A stretch of DNA of 41,526 nt from Geoglobus sp. (GCA_015522195.1 WAMS01000098.1:1-41526); one strand, 5' to 3'. Counted from the stretch's first letter, positions 9,357 to 20,186 are shown. Notes: generated by a model not told the origin, from the letters alone. Program-made: numbers and translations.

Positions 9357-10055
9357 TCACACCTCCATGCTTCTGAGTCTTGAAATCAGCTCATTCTCAT
9401 CTACCTCGGTAACAACCAGATCGATCCCTTCTATCTCGGCGATCTTTATTGCAAGCCTGTCAAGATTTCCTCCATTAACCGGGTTCAGAACGATGACAGA
9501 TGGCTTCAGGTTGGCAACCCTGACCGCAACAAGAGGAGACCTTCCGGTTGTGACCTTTGTAAAGATCAGTGCCCTTTCACTTGTCAGACCAAACAGCCTG
9601 TAAAAATCATAGCTGCTCATCTCAAGAATTGCCCTCAGACTGTCGACAACTGTGTGTCCCATAGCATTTCTTCCAAAATCAGTTACAAGGGTTCCATCAA
9701 GACAGTCCGCGAGTCTGGTGGATGAAACCGGATTGGAATACTCGTTCAGATCTATTATTACATCAAACTCAACTCCAATGAGCTCCTTGTATCTTGACAG
9801 TGTTCTCCATCCTCTCTCCCTGTCAATTTCGACAAGAGTTTCAACAACCTTTTTGATGAATGCCATTCCCGGGGATTTTCTTCTGTTTGACTCGTAATCG
9901 CTTATTACTGATGGAGTGATGTTGAGTCTTTCTGCAAGCTCCTTCTGGGATACATCAAATATCCCCCTCCATTTTTTCATTGAACTGCCGTAGTTGTCCG
10001 AGAAAACTATGTTACCTGCGATGAGCTCTGCAAATCTTCTGGCAAGAAAATCCAT
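9357..10055 (-). CDS. XRE-type HTH regulator of the mevalonate-entry operon
   Basis: Protein of 232 residues. Residues ~30-85 form a Cro/CI helix-turn-helix (VSQKELAERLNITPSVISDYESNRRKSPGMAFIKKVVETL). The C-terminal ~140 residues are a conserved archaeal domain of unknown function. It is first in the operon ahead of HMGS, suggesting control of isoprenoid synthesis. TTTTTTATAC lies about 22-30 bases upstream of ATG 10055, so the mRNA likely has almost no leader. The ligand is unknown. Confidence 0.88.
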   Translation of the reverse strand: MDFLARRFAELIAGNIVFSDNYGSSMKKWRGIFDVSQKELAERLNITPSVISDYESNRRKSPGMAFIKKVVETLVEIDRERGWRTLSRYKELIGVEFDVIIDLNEYSNPVSSTRLADCLDGTLVTDFGRNAMGHTVVDSLRAILEMSSYDFYRLFGLTSERALIFTKVTTGRSPLVAVRVANLKPSVIVLNPVNGGNLDRLAIKIAEIEGIDLVVTEVDENELISRLRSMEV

Positions 10056-10100
10056 GGCAACAGATTGATTTGCTTGTATAAAAAACTTGCGATTATCGAA

Positions 10101-10310
10101 TCATTCTTCGACCAAAATCGATTTATATCTCTGGTAGATTATCTCACCTGCTTCGCTTAGAATCTCCCGTGCCTGATAAATGTTTCCATTTTCTATGGAT
10201 GCAATGGCATGTCCCATTATTCCGAGCAGAGCATTGAAAAATCCAATTTCTATCACAATTCTGTCACCTTTCTGAAAGGATCCGTTCACCGAGTTCTTCA
10301 ATTCCTCCAT
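10101..10310 (-). CDS. small conserved-looking protein of unknown function
   Basis: Predicted 69-residue helical protein (MEELKNSVNGSFQKGDRIVIEIGFFNALLGIMGHAIASIENGNIYQAREILSEAGEIIYQRYKS), not recognised. The track starts at GTG 10325, but the TATA-like TTTAAAAAATTTT lies only about 10 bases before that codon. ATG 10310, about 25 bases from the TATA, fits a leaderless start better. It is divergent from inositol-phosphate synthase. Confidence 0.6.
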   Translation of the reverse strand: MEELKNSVNGSFQKGDRIVIEIGFFNALLGIMGHAIASIENGNIYQAREILSEAGEIIYQRYKSILVEE

Positions 10311-10387
10311 TTCCTGGAAGTTCACAAAATTTTTTAAATCGCATGTTTAAAAATTTTCAGAAATTTCAATTCTCGGGGGTGATCACA

Positions 10388-11566
10388 ATGAAAATATGGT
10401 ACGTTGGTGCTTACGGTATAGTCTCAACAACTGCAATGGTTGGAGGGGTCCTGATAGAAAGGAACGAACTCACAAGAACAGGACTTGTGAGCGAGCTTCC
10501 ACACTTTGAAGGTATCGGCAGATATGCCCCTCTGAAATTTGAATTTGGCGGTCATGAAATAAGAAAGGCTGAAAATGCCTATGATGCAACCTTCCAGCAC
10601 TGGGAGGCAAACAGACATTTTGAAGGGCATTTGCTTGAAAAAGTCAGAGATGAGCTTGAAAAGATAAGGGCACAGACAGGGACGGCAATAAATTGCGGTA
10701 GCGGTGTTCAAGCTCTTGGAGAACTTGAAACCCTTGAAAGTGAGAACCTGACACTTTCACAAATTGTTGAAAGGCTTGATCAGGATCTAAGAAAGTTCTC
10801 AGATGGGGATACAGTCATGATCAACTCTGCCTCCACCGAACCACTGCTAAATTACAGCCAGCAGTATCATGGTAGCCTGGATGGATTCGAGAAGATGATA
10901 GAGGATGATGTCAGAGAACATGCATCTGCAAGTATACTCTATGCCTACGTGGCATTGAAGAATGGAATTCCCTATGGCAACTTCACACCAAGTGCTGGAT
11001 CGTCAATACCGGCACTGAAAGAGCTTGCAATCGAAAAGAAGGTGCCCCATGCAGGAAATGACGGGAAAACTGGAGAGACTCTTGTAAAAACAACTCTGGC
11101 ACCCATGTTTGCATACAGAAATCTGAGGGTTCTGGGATGGATGAGCTACAACATCCTTGGCGATCTTGATGGACTTGTTCTCAGCCACAGTGAAAACAGG
11201 GAAAGCAAGGTGATAAGCAAGGACAGGGTTCTTGAGAAGGTATACGGCTACTCACCCTTCAGCATAACACAGATTGAATACTTCCCATCTCTTGTTGACA
11301 ACAAAACAGCTTTTGATTTCATACACTTTGAGGGATTTCTTGGCACAAAAATGAAGTTTTACTTTATCTGGGACGCAATAGATGCAATAGTTGCAGCACC
11401 TCTGACCATAGACATAGCACGATTTCTGCTTTTTGCAAAGAAAAAGGGAGAACATGGCGTCATAAAGGAGCTTGGATTTTTCTTTAAAAGCCCTATGGAT
11501 ACCGACAATGTGAACACACACTCCCAGTTTGAAGAGCTTGTGAGGTGGTTTGAAGAGACCATGTGA
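10388..11566 (+). CDS. inositol-1-phosphate synthase
   Basis: Protein of 392 residues, matching the size of the studied Archaeoglobus enzyme. It converts glucose 6-phosphate to inositol phosphate using bound NAD. An N-terminal Rossmann start (MKIWYVGAYGIVSTTAMVGG), the NSASTEP and GNDGKTGETLVKT motifs, and KFYFIWDAIDAIVAAPLTID are family signatures. The product feeds inositol phospholipids and, in hyperthermophiles, the heat-stress solute di-myo-inositol phosphate. ATG 10388 is preceded by GGGGGTGATC, so the 15 extra track residues are excluded. Confidence 0.93.
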   Translation: MKIWYVGAYGIVSTTAMVGGVLIERNELTRTGLVSELPHFEGIGRYAPLKFEFGGHEIRKAENAYDATFQHWEANRHFEGHLLEKVRDELEKIRAQTGTAINCGSGVQALGELETLESENLTLSQIVERLDQDLRKFSDGDTVMINSASTEPLLNYSQQYHGSLDGFEKMIEDDVREHASASILYAYVALKNGIPYGNFTPSAGSSIPALKELAIEKKVPHAGNDGKTGETLVKTTLAPMFAYRNLRVLGWMSYNILGDLDGLVLSHSENRESKVISKDRVLEKVYGYSPFSITQIEYFPSLVDNKTAFDFIHFEGFLGTKMKFYFIWDAIDAIVAAPLTIDIARFLLFAKKKGEHGVIKELGFFFKSPMDTDNVNTHSQFEELVRWFEETM

Positions 11567-11594
11567 CCCTCAAGCATCAAAAAGGTTCGAAAAT

Positions 11595-11612
11595 CATTGC
11601 TTTTTTGTTTTT
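11595..11612 (+). terminator. T-rich terminator after inositol-phosphate synthase
   Basis: CATTGCTTTTTTGTTTTTAT, about 30 bases after the stop codon, is the kind of oligo-T tract that ends archaeal transcription. It also separates this gene from TBP. Confidence 0.45.
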
Positions 11613-11630
11613 ATACCTTTCAGATGCAAA

Positions 11631-11653
11631 CATATATATACGGTTTATAAACC
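11631..11653 (+). promoter_or_regulatory. TBP promoter: TATA box plus 12-bp palindrome
   Basis: CATATATATA (11631-11640) is a near-ideal TATA element 23-32 bases before the ATG of TBP. GGTTTATAAACC (11642-11653), a perfect 12-bp palindrome, lies between it and the start codon, where a bound repressor would block initiation. The palindrome also contains TTATAA, so it could be a second TBP-binding site. Confidence 0.5.
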
Positions 11654-11662
11654 TCTTTAAAT

Positions 11663-12217
11663 ATGGAGCCAGATTACAAAATCAAAATTGAAAATGTTGT
11701 TGCATCAACCCAGATAGGGGAGAACATAGATCTGAACAAAATCGCAAGAGAAGTGAAGGATGCTGAATATAAGCCAAAGCAATTTCCGGGTCTTGTTTTG
11801 AGAATTAAAGAACCAAAGGCTGCAGCACTTGTTTTCAGAAGTGGAAAGGTCGTATGCACTGGCAGCAAGAGTGTTGAGGACGCAAGAAAGGCTGTGGGAC
11901 AGGTTGTGAAGATCATCGGAAGTTTTGGGATTCCGGTTTTTGAAAACCCTGAGGTGAAGGTGCAGAATATTGTTGCCTCAGCAGATCTCGGTGTTGACCT
12001 GAACCTGAATGCAATTGCAATTGGACTTGGTCTGGAAAATATTGAATACGAGCCTGAGCAGTTTCCTGGGCTTGTATACAGATTGAGGGATCCAAGAGTT
12101 GTTGTTCTGATCTTTGGTTCAGGGAAAATGGTAGTAACAGGTGGAAAAAATCCTGCGGATGCAAGAAAAGCTGTTGAAAAAATAGCCGAGGAGTTAACCG
12201 CCCTTGGGCTTATGTAA
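11663..12217 (+). CDS. tbp: TATA-box-binding protein
   Basis: Protein of 184 residues made of two imperfect ~90-residue repeats. Each repeat runs IENVVAS or VQNIVAS, then [12 protein letters not shown] or [12 protein letters not shown], then SGKVVCTG or SGKMVVTGG, and ends with DARKAV. It is the general archaeal initiation factor that bends promoter DNA with TFB. It is monocistronic, probably leaderless, and overlaps the downstream membrane-protein gene by 24 bases on the opposite strand. Confidence 0.97.
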   Translation: MEPDYKIKIENVVASTQIGENIDLNKIAREVKDAEYKPKQFPGLVLRIKEPKAAALVFRSGKVVCTGSKSVEDARKAVGQVVKIIGSFGIPVFENPEVKVQNIVASADLGVDLNLNAIAIGLGLENIEYEPEQFPGLVYRLRDPRVVVLIFGSGKMVVTGGKNPADARKAVEKIAEELTALGLM

Positions 12218-13564
12218 CCAGTAAAGATCGTGCCCCGGTCTGATGGTGTATTTTCCATCCAGAATGTATCCCTTTTCTTTTATGAACTCAACCTGGCTGG
12301 AGGATGTAACAACCACATCATATCTTTCAAGATACCTTGAGGAGAATCCGACTTTCTCATGTCTGAGATACCATGGCAGTGGCCAGTAGTCATTTCCAGG
12401 AACAAAAACAAGAACCCTTCCATCGTAGTTCCTGATTCTTTCTGCAAGTGTTTCAACATCTGGCTGAGCCTGAATGTAAATCAGATCATGCTCCGTGTTT
12501 GTGCTGTCAACGTATGCCAAGTAGAACGATACTCCTGCGGTAACAACCATCAGAGCCGTAAAAACCCCCAAGACCTCCTTTTTTCCGAGATATGTGGCGT
12601 ATATGCTTCCGAAAAACGCCATGGGTGCTACAAGATGTGTCACAAGCCATGGAGTTTTGTAATTCATTATATTGTACACTAAGAATGAAGTCAGAAGCCA
12701 GTAGAATGCAAAGAGCTCAAATTCCGAAATTTTTCTGTTTTTTAAACGCCGGTAGAACTCAGGCAGTCCGGCCAGAACCATTCCGAGTGAGAGGAACTCG
12801 TATTTCAGTATGATCCTCAGGTAATAATCCACAGGCTTCCAGTGATCTCTCTGTTCATTTCTGGAAAACCAGTGAACAAAGGAATCAATTGTTGCCCTCT
12901 TTATTCCATCCTTATCTGAAAACCCTGCTGAATAGAGGGTTGTGAAAATCAGAGCCCCGATTAACACTGCAGCGATTATGTGCTTTAATGAATCCTTTTC
13001 AATGGAGAAATCTCTCTCATAGAGCCTTCTGAAAAAAATAAACGAGAGAATTGTACCAATATATAGATAACCGTTCTCCTTTGAGGTCAGAATTATGGTA
13101 GAGAGTATTATGGCAGTATAAATGTAAACTGGCTTTTTTTCAAACCTGTATGAGAAGTATGAGTAGATCACCCCTATGAAGGAGGCAATCACTATCATGT
13201 CGTTTCTGAGATACCTTGAGTAGTAGAGTATTGAGGGTGAAAAAACCAGAACAAGCCCAAATAAGGGTGCATAGCTGTAGAATTTTTTCATTCTGAGTGC
13301 AAAGAAAATTCCAGTAAGAGAAAAAATCACAGGAATCAGGCGGGCTGTAAATTTTGAATCCCCCAGAAGTCCAAATATTGCCGCTGTTGAGAAGTATATG
13401 AAGGGGCCGTGATATGCAGGATCATATCGGTACTCACCCTCAGTAAGGAGTCTGTAGCTAAGATATCCATGAATGCTCTCATCGTGGTCCATGGGTCTTG
13501 CATCAAGAGCGTACAGTCTGGTTATCAGAACCAGAAACAGCAATGCAAGGACTATTTTTTTCAT
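12194..13564 (-). CDS. Agl23-like multi-pass membrane protein (TIGR03663 type)
   Basis: Protein of 456 residues with a signal-anchor start ([20 protein letters not shown]) and roughly ten hydrophobic segments. The N-terminal loop [35 protein letters not shown] carries the acidic and histidine-rich motif of the TIGR03663 / Agl23 family. These are GT-C-fold-like proteins linked to lipid-linked glycan flipping and protein N-glycosylation in archaea. Activity is inferred from the family only. It lies downstream of bud32 on the same strand (52-base gap). Confidence 0.82.
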   Translation of the reverse strand: MKKIVLALLFLVLITRLYALDARPMDHDESIHGYLSYRLLTEGEYRYDPAYHGPFIYFSTAAIFGLLGDSKFTARLIPVIFSLTGIFFALRMKKFYSYAPLFGLVLVFSPSILYYSRYLRNDMIVIASFIGVIYSYFSYRFEKKPVYIYTAIILSTIILTSKENGYLYIGTILSFIFFRRLYERDFSIEKDSLKHIIAAVLIGALIFTTLYSAGFSDKDGIKRATIDSFVHWFSRNEQRDHWKPVDYYLRIILKYEFLSLGMVLAGLPEFYRRLKNRKISEFELFAFYWLLTSFLVYNIMNYKTPWLVTHLVAPMAFFGSIYATYLGKKEVLGVFTALMVVTAGVSFYLAYVDSTNTEHDLIYIQAQPDVETLAERIRNYDGRVLVFVPGNDYWPLPWYLRHEKVGFSSRYLERYDVVVTSSSQVEFIKEKGYILDGKYTIRPGHDLYWLHKPKGG

Positions 13565-13616
13565 TGAATTTCAAGTTTCTGAGTTGCTGAAAAACTTTAC
13601 CATGTTTCTGGAAGCT

Positions 13617-15341
<1,725 letters not shown>

Positions 15342-15342
<1 letters not shown>

Positions 15343-15641
15343 CATTCTCCCTCCTTCCTCTCACCAAAATTTCTCTCGAGCACATAATCCTCCTCAACTG
15401 CCCTCATATCCTCTTCTGTATCGTACACAAGTGCGTACCCCTCTGCCTCCATTCTTCCGAACTCAGGTTTAATCCATCTCACAACAAGCCTCTCAAGTTC
15501 TGCATTTAGCAATCCTGAAAGCTTTTCCCTAACATCTTTTCTTGATGGAGTCACCTTTGTGTCCTCGTACCTGATTCTGAAATAAATCTCCTTTCGTTTC
15601 AGCAGAGGGTTGTCCTTCTGCCTTTCAACAAGTATTTCCAC
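15342..15641 (-). CDS. rps24e: 30S ribosomal protein S24e
   Basis: Protein of about 99 residues with the family core [31 protein letters not shown] and a late [15 protein letters not shown] stretch. The track uses GTG 15650, but GGAGG directly abuts that codon; GTG 15641 lies eight bases after GGAGG and is preferred. The start overlaps the end of the dephospho-CoA kinase gene by about 17 bases. Confidence 0.93.
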
Positions 15642-16203
15642 GTCTATCACCTCCGGTCAGCATCTTTTTAACCCTATCATCCCCAATCTCCTCCATCTCT
15701 TCAACTATTCTGGATATTAGAACTTTATCCTCCTGATTGACGGAATATGCGATTATCCCTCTCCCCGGCATCCCAAACAGCATGAGGCTTTTTTCAGGCA
15801 GAATGAGAGCGAGGGGCAGGGCAGCCATATCTTCTTCCCCATCCACAATTATGCATGTTTTTTCACTTTCAACCGCATGAATCAGTGCCTCAACAAGTTC
15901 CTCGGTAAGATGTCCCTGTGGATTTTCTACTCTGATCTTTATGTAATTCCCTGTAAACTCCTCCAGGAGATCTTTTTCAGAATTTCCCAAACTGGATCTC
16001 TCTGTTTTAAAATCAATTATTGCAATATCAGGCTCAAGGCCTGCCTGAAATGTGTAAAGTGTTACCAGGTCCCCTACTGTGACAAAAATCGCTGCGTTCT
16101 CAATTTCCTGAATTTTTTTTATCACTTCCGGACCTTTTCCCTCATAAAGCTTCCCAACAGGTTTTGAAAGCCTGCCTCTCTGATCTACTCTGACTTTCAG
16201 CAT
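15625..16203 (-). CDS. GTP-dependent dephospho-CoA kinase (DUF359)
   Basis: Protein of 192 residues matching the archaeal DUF359 family, shown to be the GTP-dependent dephospho-CoA kinase that completes CoA synthesis. Recognisable are GDLVTLY near residue 45, the IDFKTERS stretch, NPQGHLTEELVEAL and IIVDGEEDMAALPLALILPE, with GMPGRGI afterwards. Its location in a ribosomal/RNA-polymerase operon between Spt4 and S24e is the usual archaeal arrangement. Confidence 0.9.
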   Translation of the reverse strand: MLKVRVDQRGRLSKPVGKLYEGKGPEVIKKIQEIENAAIFVTVGDLVTLYTFQAGLEPDIAIIDFKTERSSLGNSEKDLLEEFTGNYIKIRVENPQGHLTEELVEALIHAVESEKTCIIVDGEEDMAALPLALILPEKSLMLFGMPGRGIIAYSVNQEDKVLISRIVEEMEEIGDDRVKKMLTGGDRRGNTC

Positions 16204-16204
16204 C

Positions 16205-16393
16205 TCAGCTCACTATCAGTGCATATTTTCCCGCATACCTTATACCAAGCTTCTTTGCAATTTCACTTCTTTCAGGATCAATGACCACAACATACCCATG
16301 CCATTCCTTTGTAAAATCCCTGCTGCCACACACCCTGCATACTGTTGGCTCCTCTGTTATGAATCTGCACTTTTTGCATGCGTACTCTACCAT
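16205..16393 (-). CDS. spt4: transcription elongation factor Spt4 (RpoE'')
   Basis: Protein of 62 residues with the four zinc-binding Cys in CKKCRF and CRVCGS, then WHGYVVVIDPERSEIAKKLGI, the Spt4 signature. It pairs with Spt5 to make RNA polymerase processive. The true start is ATG 16393, which overlaps the stop codon of rpo7 (ATGA); the 14 extra residues in the track come from reading into rpo7. Confidence 0.95.
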   Translation of the reverse strand: MVEYACKKCRFITEEPTVCRVCGSRDFTKEWHGYVVVIDPERSEIAKKLGIRYAGKYALIVS

Positions 16394-16956
16394 CAGCCAC
16401 CACTCTCCAGCTTCTCCTTCTCGTCCTGAATCCATTTAATTGCCCCGAGCCACGGCTGCCTCATGGTAAGGCCAATTTTGCTTTTTTCAGGCTCCTTTTC
16501 TTTGAGTGAGAGGGCCACAATTCTCGCTCTTACGATATCGCCTTCTTCAACTGTTTTCTTGCTCTCCTTGGCCACCAGTCTTTTGCTCTTCTCGTCGTAA
16601 TTCAGATAATCGTCTGTGATCTGGCTCATGTGAAGGAGTCCGTCAAGAGGGCCAAGTGATACAAACGCTCCGAACTCCACAATCTCATTAACAATTCCCT
16701 CCACAACCTCCTGCATAACCGGTTTGAATGTAATTGCGTTGAAGACAACATCAAAATAGATTCCGCCGTCCCCCTCTATTATTCTGCCTTCACCGATTTC
16801 CTCTATGCTTTCAATGCAGACTATCATTCCGTACTCCTTGTCAAGTTTTCCCTGAAAGTTTTCCCAGAGGAGTTCTTCGATTATCTCATCCAGATCCTCT
16901 CCAAGCCTGTCGGGAGGTACCCTGACAGTATCTCTGATCTTTATTCTACCGTACAT
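16393..16956 (-). CDS. rpo7: RNA polymerase subunit Rpo7 (RpoE')
   Basis: Protein of 187 residues. The N-terminal RNP-like domain (RIKDTVRVPP-type start, here RIKIRDTVRVPPDRLGEDL) is followed by an S1 RNA-binding domain (VEGIVNEIVEFGAFVSLGPLDGLLHMSQI). It forms the stalk of archaeal RNA polymerase with Rpo4. ATG 16956 follows GGTGAT with suitable spacing and is preferred to ATG 16962 and to the track start at 17016. It heads the transcript running into spt4, DUF359, S24e, S27ae, kae1 and bud32. Confidence 0.95.
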   Translation of the reverse strand: MYGRIKIRDTVRVPPDRLGEDLDEIIEELLWENFQGKLDKEYGMIVCIESIEEIGEGRIIEGDGGIYFDVVFNAITFKPVMQEVVEGIVNEIVEFGAFVSLGPLDGLLHMSQITDDYLNYDEKSKRLVAKESKKTVEEGDIVRARIVALSLKEKEPEKSKIGLTMRQPWLGAIKWIQDEKEKLESGG

Positions 16957-17005
16957 GAGCATCACCGAGAATACGGATAACCAGAGTTGGTTATGGATTA
17001 TAAAT

Positions 17006-18388
17006 TTATTCCTCACTCCTGAGCGTTCTCAATTTTCTGCCAATAAATTGTCTGAACAGACCTGAAGCGAGATACACATCCCCTGCGAGAATTCTTTTTA
17101 AAATGTACCCCGGTCTGAGATAGAATCTTCTGTAAGCATATTTCAGCATTTCGTAAATCCTTTCAGGTGACAGGTGAAAATTTTTGAGAACAGGTTTTCC
17201 AGCAGTGTATTCATCAAAATCCTCTGTCAGAAGCCATTGGTTCTTTTTGGCTGTCTCGTAAAGTTCGGTTCCCGGATATGGGGTGAGTACTGAGAACTGG
17301 GCGTAATCAGGATTCAGTCTTACCGCTGTTTCAATTGTTTCCATCATCTCTGACTCCGTTTCCATTGGAGCTCCAAGAATAAACGAGCATGCTGCAAGCA
17401 TTCCTTTCTTTTTTACAGTACTTACGGCGTCCTTTGCTTTTTTAATGTCAATTTTTTTCCTGTAAAACTTGAGAACATTTTCACTTGCCGATTCAACCCC
17501 GAAGTAGATGAGAGTGCATCCGGCTCCAGCCATCGTGGATGAAAGCTCACCGCTTACGGTATCCACTCTTGATGAACAGCTCCATCTTATGTCCAGTCCT
17601 CTTTCCTTCATCTCCCTGCATATCTCCTCAACCCTTTTTCTGTCTAAGGTAAACGTGTCATCGCTGAATGCAATCTGTTTAGCCCCGAACTCATCCATGA
17701 GCCACTGCAGCTCTTCTCCCACCCTTACAGCACTTTTTGCCCTGAATTTCTTCCCCATAAATCTGGAAGTCACACAGTATATGCATCCAAAGGGACACCC
17801 TCTTGAGCTGATAACAGGAAAGTATTCAAGCCTCCTTCCAACAACACTGTATTTCTCCATGGGAAGCAGATCATATGCAGGCAGTGGAAGGGCATCAAGA
17901 TTTTCCTCAAATCTTCTTGGCGGATTGAATTTAATTCTCTCTCCCTCTCTGTAGCATATCCCCCTGAGATCAGTCATACCCCCTCCTCTTTCAACCCTTT
18001 CTGCAAGTTCCACAATTGTTCGCTCCCCTTCTCCTATACATACAGCATCTGCACCCTTTTTCAGTGCCTCATCAGGCATAAATGACACATGAACACCTCC
18101 GGCTATCACAAAAACATTCGGAAGTTCTGATTTTATCGCTTCAATGTATCTAACTGCCGTGCTGAATGTGGGTGTGGTTGATGTAACCCCAACAATATCA
18201 GAATCCCTTACCCTGCTGATGATCTCCTCAAGGCTCAGGTTTTCAACAGCATTGTCAATAAGCTGAACTCTGTGCCCGTCATCTCTCAGAGCTCCGGCTA
18301 AGTATGCTATGCTCAGTGGAGGTGTGAAGAATTCAATCTTTTCAGATGTTTCAACCCTTGAAGATGGGTTGATCAGCGATATGTTCAT
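17006..18388 (-). CDS. B12-binding-type radical SAM protein
   Basis: Protein of 460 residues. Residues 1-~140 resemble the cobalamin-binding fold (AYLAGALRDDGHRVQLIDN...DIVGVTSTTPTF...VIAGGVHVSFMPDEAL). A radical SAM domain follows, with CPFGCIYC (three cluster Cys) near residue 197 and a Elp3-like barrel. The DxHxxG cobalamin ligand motif is not evident, so B12 may bind base-off or not at all. Relatives modify lipids, bacteriochlorin or other scaffolds; the substrate is unknown. It lies upstream of rpo7 with a 49-base gap. Confidence 0.85.
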   Translation of the reverse strand: MNISLINPSSRVETSEKIEFFTPPLSIAYLAGALRDDGHRVQLIDNAVENLSLEEIISRVRDSDIVGVTSTTPTFSTAVRYIEAIKSELPNVFVIAGGVHVSFMPDEALKKGADAVCIGEGERTIVELAERVERGGGMTDLRGICYREGERIKFNPPRRFEENLDALPLPAYDLLPMEKYSVVGRRLEYFPVISSRGCPFGCIYCVTSRFMGKKFRAKSAVRVGEELQWLMDEFGAKQIAFSDDTFTLDRKRVEEICREMKERGLDIRWSCSSRVDTVSGELSSTMAGAGCTLIYFGVESASENVLKFYRKKIDIKKAKDAVSTVKKKGMLAACSFILGAPMETESEMMETIETAVRLNPDYAQFSVLTPYPGTELYETAKKNQWLLTEDFDEYTAGKPVLKNFHLSPERIYEMLKYAYRRFYLRPGYILKRILAGDVYLASGLFRQFIGRKLRTLRSEE

Positions 18389-18398
18389 GCTATCCCGG

Positions 18399-18442
18399 TA
18401 AACTGTTTTACACAGTTAATCGTTTTAAAACTACTTAAAACT
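18399..18442. promoter_or_regulatory. repeat cluster upstream of the radical SAM gene
   Basis: AACTG (18401-18405) and CAGTT (18413-18417) form an inverted repeat around a 7-base spacer, 13 bases upstream of the start codon. Two direct copies of TTAAAACT (18425-18432 and 18435-18442) follow, one helical turn apart. All contain the AAACT core, so this could be an operator for one regulator. Confidence 0.35.
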
Positions 18443-18495
18443 GGCGATTTAGAAGTTTATTTTTAGAGCGATTATATATTTAAATTCTTTAAAAA

Positions 18496-18651
18496 TTATT
18501 TCTGAAGTCTGTTTAAGTCTGCAGGAATGCAGAACCCACCGTTAATTACATAGAATCTGCAAAGCTCCCGAGTGCACATGTATCCCGGAATGACAAATTT
18601 CCATTTCCAGCACCAGAACCTCTCCACATTCTCACTTAGCCCCAGGGGCAA
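18496..18651 (-). CDS. possible small Cys-rich protein
   Basis: A 51-residue frame missing from the track: TTG 18651 (or GTG 18627) to TAA 18496. The central part RFWCWKWKFVIPGYMCTRELCRFYVINGGFCIP has four Cys and an aromatic, basic composition that looks like a folded metal-binding peptide rather than random sequence. GAGGGG precedes the TTG, and TTTATAAT at 18697-18704 on this strand is a plausible promoter shared with divergent lysC. It also fills most of an otherwise empty 340-base gap. It matches no family I recognise. Confidence 0.45.
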   Translation of the reverse strand: MPLGLSENVERFWCWKWKFVIPGYMCTRELCRFYVINGGFCIPADLNRLQK

Positions 18652-18694
18652 TATATCTTTTCCCCTCTGTTTTCCTGATTAAGGGAAATATAAA

Positions 18695-18704
18695 AAATTA
18701 TAAA
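18695..18704 (+). promoter_or_regulatory. TATA element of aspartate kinase
   Basis: AATTATAAAC lies 25-34 bases before ATG 18729, implying a leaderless mRNA. The same A/T block reads TTTATAAT on the other strand and may serve the small Cys-rich ORF. Confidence 0.5.
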
Positions 18705-18728
18705 CTCATACAAATTTCTGTCACTTGG

Positions 18729-20117
18729 ATGAGAGTTGTGATGAAATTCGGGGGCGCAAGTGTAAAGGATGGCAGAAGCATACTTCACTGTACAAATCTC
18801 GTGAAAAAATTCTCAAGCAAAAATGAGATTGTTGTTGTTACTTCAGCCATGTATGGTGTGACCGATTCGCTTGTTCATGCCGCAAGAAAGTGCTGTAATG
18901 AACCATCGGCAGGATTTATCAAGCTTTTTATTGCAGAGATGATGAAGAAACACTACGATGCCGTTAATGAGGCAGTGAAAAATGACGAGATAAAATCAAA
19001 GGTCCTCTCAAAAATAGACAAGCTCCTGGATGAGCTTGAGAAAGTTCTTCTTGGAATCAACTATCTCGGAGAGCTTACACCCAGAAGTCTTGATTATATT
19101 CTTTCTTTTGGTGAAAGACTGTCAGCCCCAGTTTTGTCTGCCTCACTCCTTTCATCTGGTGTTGACAGCCTCGCTCTGGAAGGTGGAGATGCAGGAATAA
19201 TAACCGATGAAACATTTGGCAGGGCAAAACCACTCCCTGAAGTTTATGGAACCATCAAGAGCAGACTGGAGCCATTGATATCTCTCAAAAAAACAGTACC
19301 TGTGGTTTCAGGATTCACAGGCGTCACAAAGAATGGAACGATTACAACCCTCGGCAGAGGTGGGAGTGACCTTACAGCCACGCTCATAGCTTCCGCACTG
19401 AATGCTGATGAGGTCTGGCTCTGGAAAGAGGTAGATGGAGTGATGACAACAGATCCAAAAATAGTTCCCGAGGCAAAACTGATCAGTGAGATAAGTTATC
19501 AGGAGGCAATGGAGCTATCTCATTTTGGGGCAAAAATTCTACATCCAAAAGCACTTGAGCCTGTAATGAAAAAGAGAATCCCGGTCAGAATAAAAAACAC
19601 CTTCAATCCCGATGCTGACGGGACGGTAATACGGGAAAGCATCAGATCAACAAAAGACATAGTTAAGGCTATAAGTCTGATTGAGAAGGTTTCAATAATC
19701 AACATAAGTGGCGCTGGCTTTGATTTTGCAGAAGTTATGGCAGATGTGTTTAAGAAACTGGCCGAAAATAAAGTTCATGTTATAATGGTTTCCCAGAGCT
19801 CTTCAGAGCTGAATCTGTCCATAGTTGTTGATGAGTCAGACACCGGCAGGGCGGTGAAGGCCCTTGAAAAAACACTTAACGGTGCAGGAAGGGTGAGCAA
19901 GATAGAGGATATTGCTGTCATTAGTGCCGTCGGAGCCGGAATGGCTGGAACTCCTGGAGTCGCTGGGAGGATATTCTCAGCTCTTGGAAAAAACAGAATC
20001 AATGTGGTCATGATAAGTCAGAGCTGCAGCGAATACAACGTCAGTCTTGTTGTCAGAAGAGATGAGGGCAGAAAGGCTGTGAGGGTTTTGCATGATGAAT
20101 TCGGACTTTCTTCCTGA
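18729..20117 (+). CDS. aspartate kinase
   Basis: Protein of 462 residues. The amino-acid kinase domain starts MRVVMKFGGASVKDG and contains SFGERLSAPVL, TLGRGGSDLTAT and VDGVMTTDP. Two ACT domains fill residues ~310-460 (INISGAGF... and ISAVGAGMAGTPGVAGRIFSALG). It phosphorylates aspartate, the first step to Lys, Thr and Met; the paired ACT domains indicate feedback control by an end-product amino acid. It stands alone, with no other aspartate-family gene nearby. Confidence 0.95.
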   Translation: MRVVMKFGGASVKDGRSILHCTNLVKKFSSKNEIVVVTSAMYGVTDSLVHAARKCCNEPSAGFIKLFIAEMMKKHYDAVNEAVKNDEIKSKVLSKIDKLLDELEKVLLGINYLGELTPRSLDYILSFGERLSAPVLSASLLSSGVDSLALEGGDAGIITDETFGRAKPLPEVYGTIKSRLEPLISLKKTVPVVSGFTGVTKNGTITTLGRGGSDLTATLIASALNADEVWLWKEVDGVMTTDPKIVPEAKLISEISYQEAMELSHFGAKILHPKALEPVMKKRIPVRIKNTFNPDADGTVIRESIRSTKDIVKAISLIEKVSIINISGAGFDFAEVMADVFKKLAENKVHVIMVSQSSSELNLSIVVDESDTGRAVKALEKTLNGAGRVSKIEDIAVISAVGAGMAGTPGVAGRIFSALGKNRINVVMISQSCSEYNVSLVVRRDEGRKAVRVLHDEFGLSS

Positions 20118-20186
20118 GGTTTTGCTTGGATTTTTTACTTTCATCCCGCACAGAACTGTTTTTAGCTGGACACCAGTAGACCTGAT

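Noticed and set aside
17006-18388. cobalamin-dependent methyltransferase with DxHxxG motif
   Set aside because: The canonical cobalamin His motif is not visible, so the call is kept to a B12-binding-type radical SAM protein.
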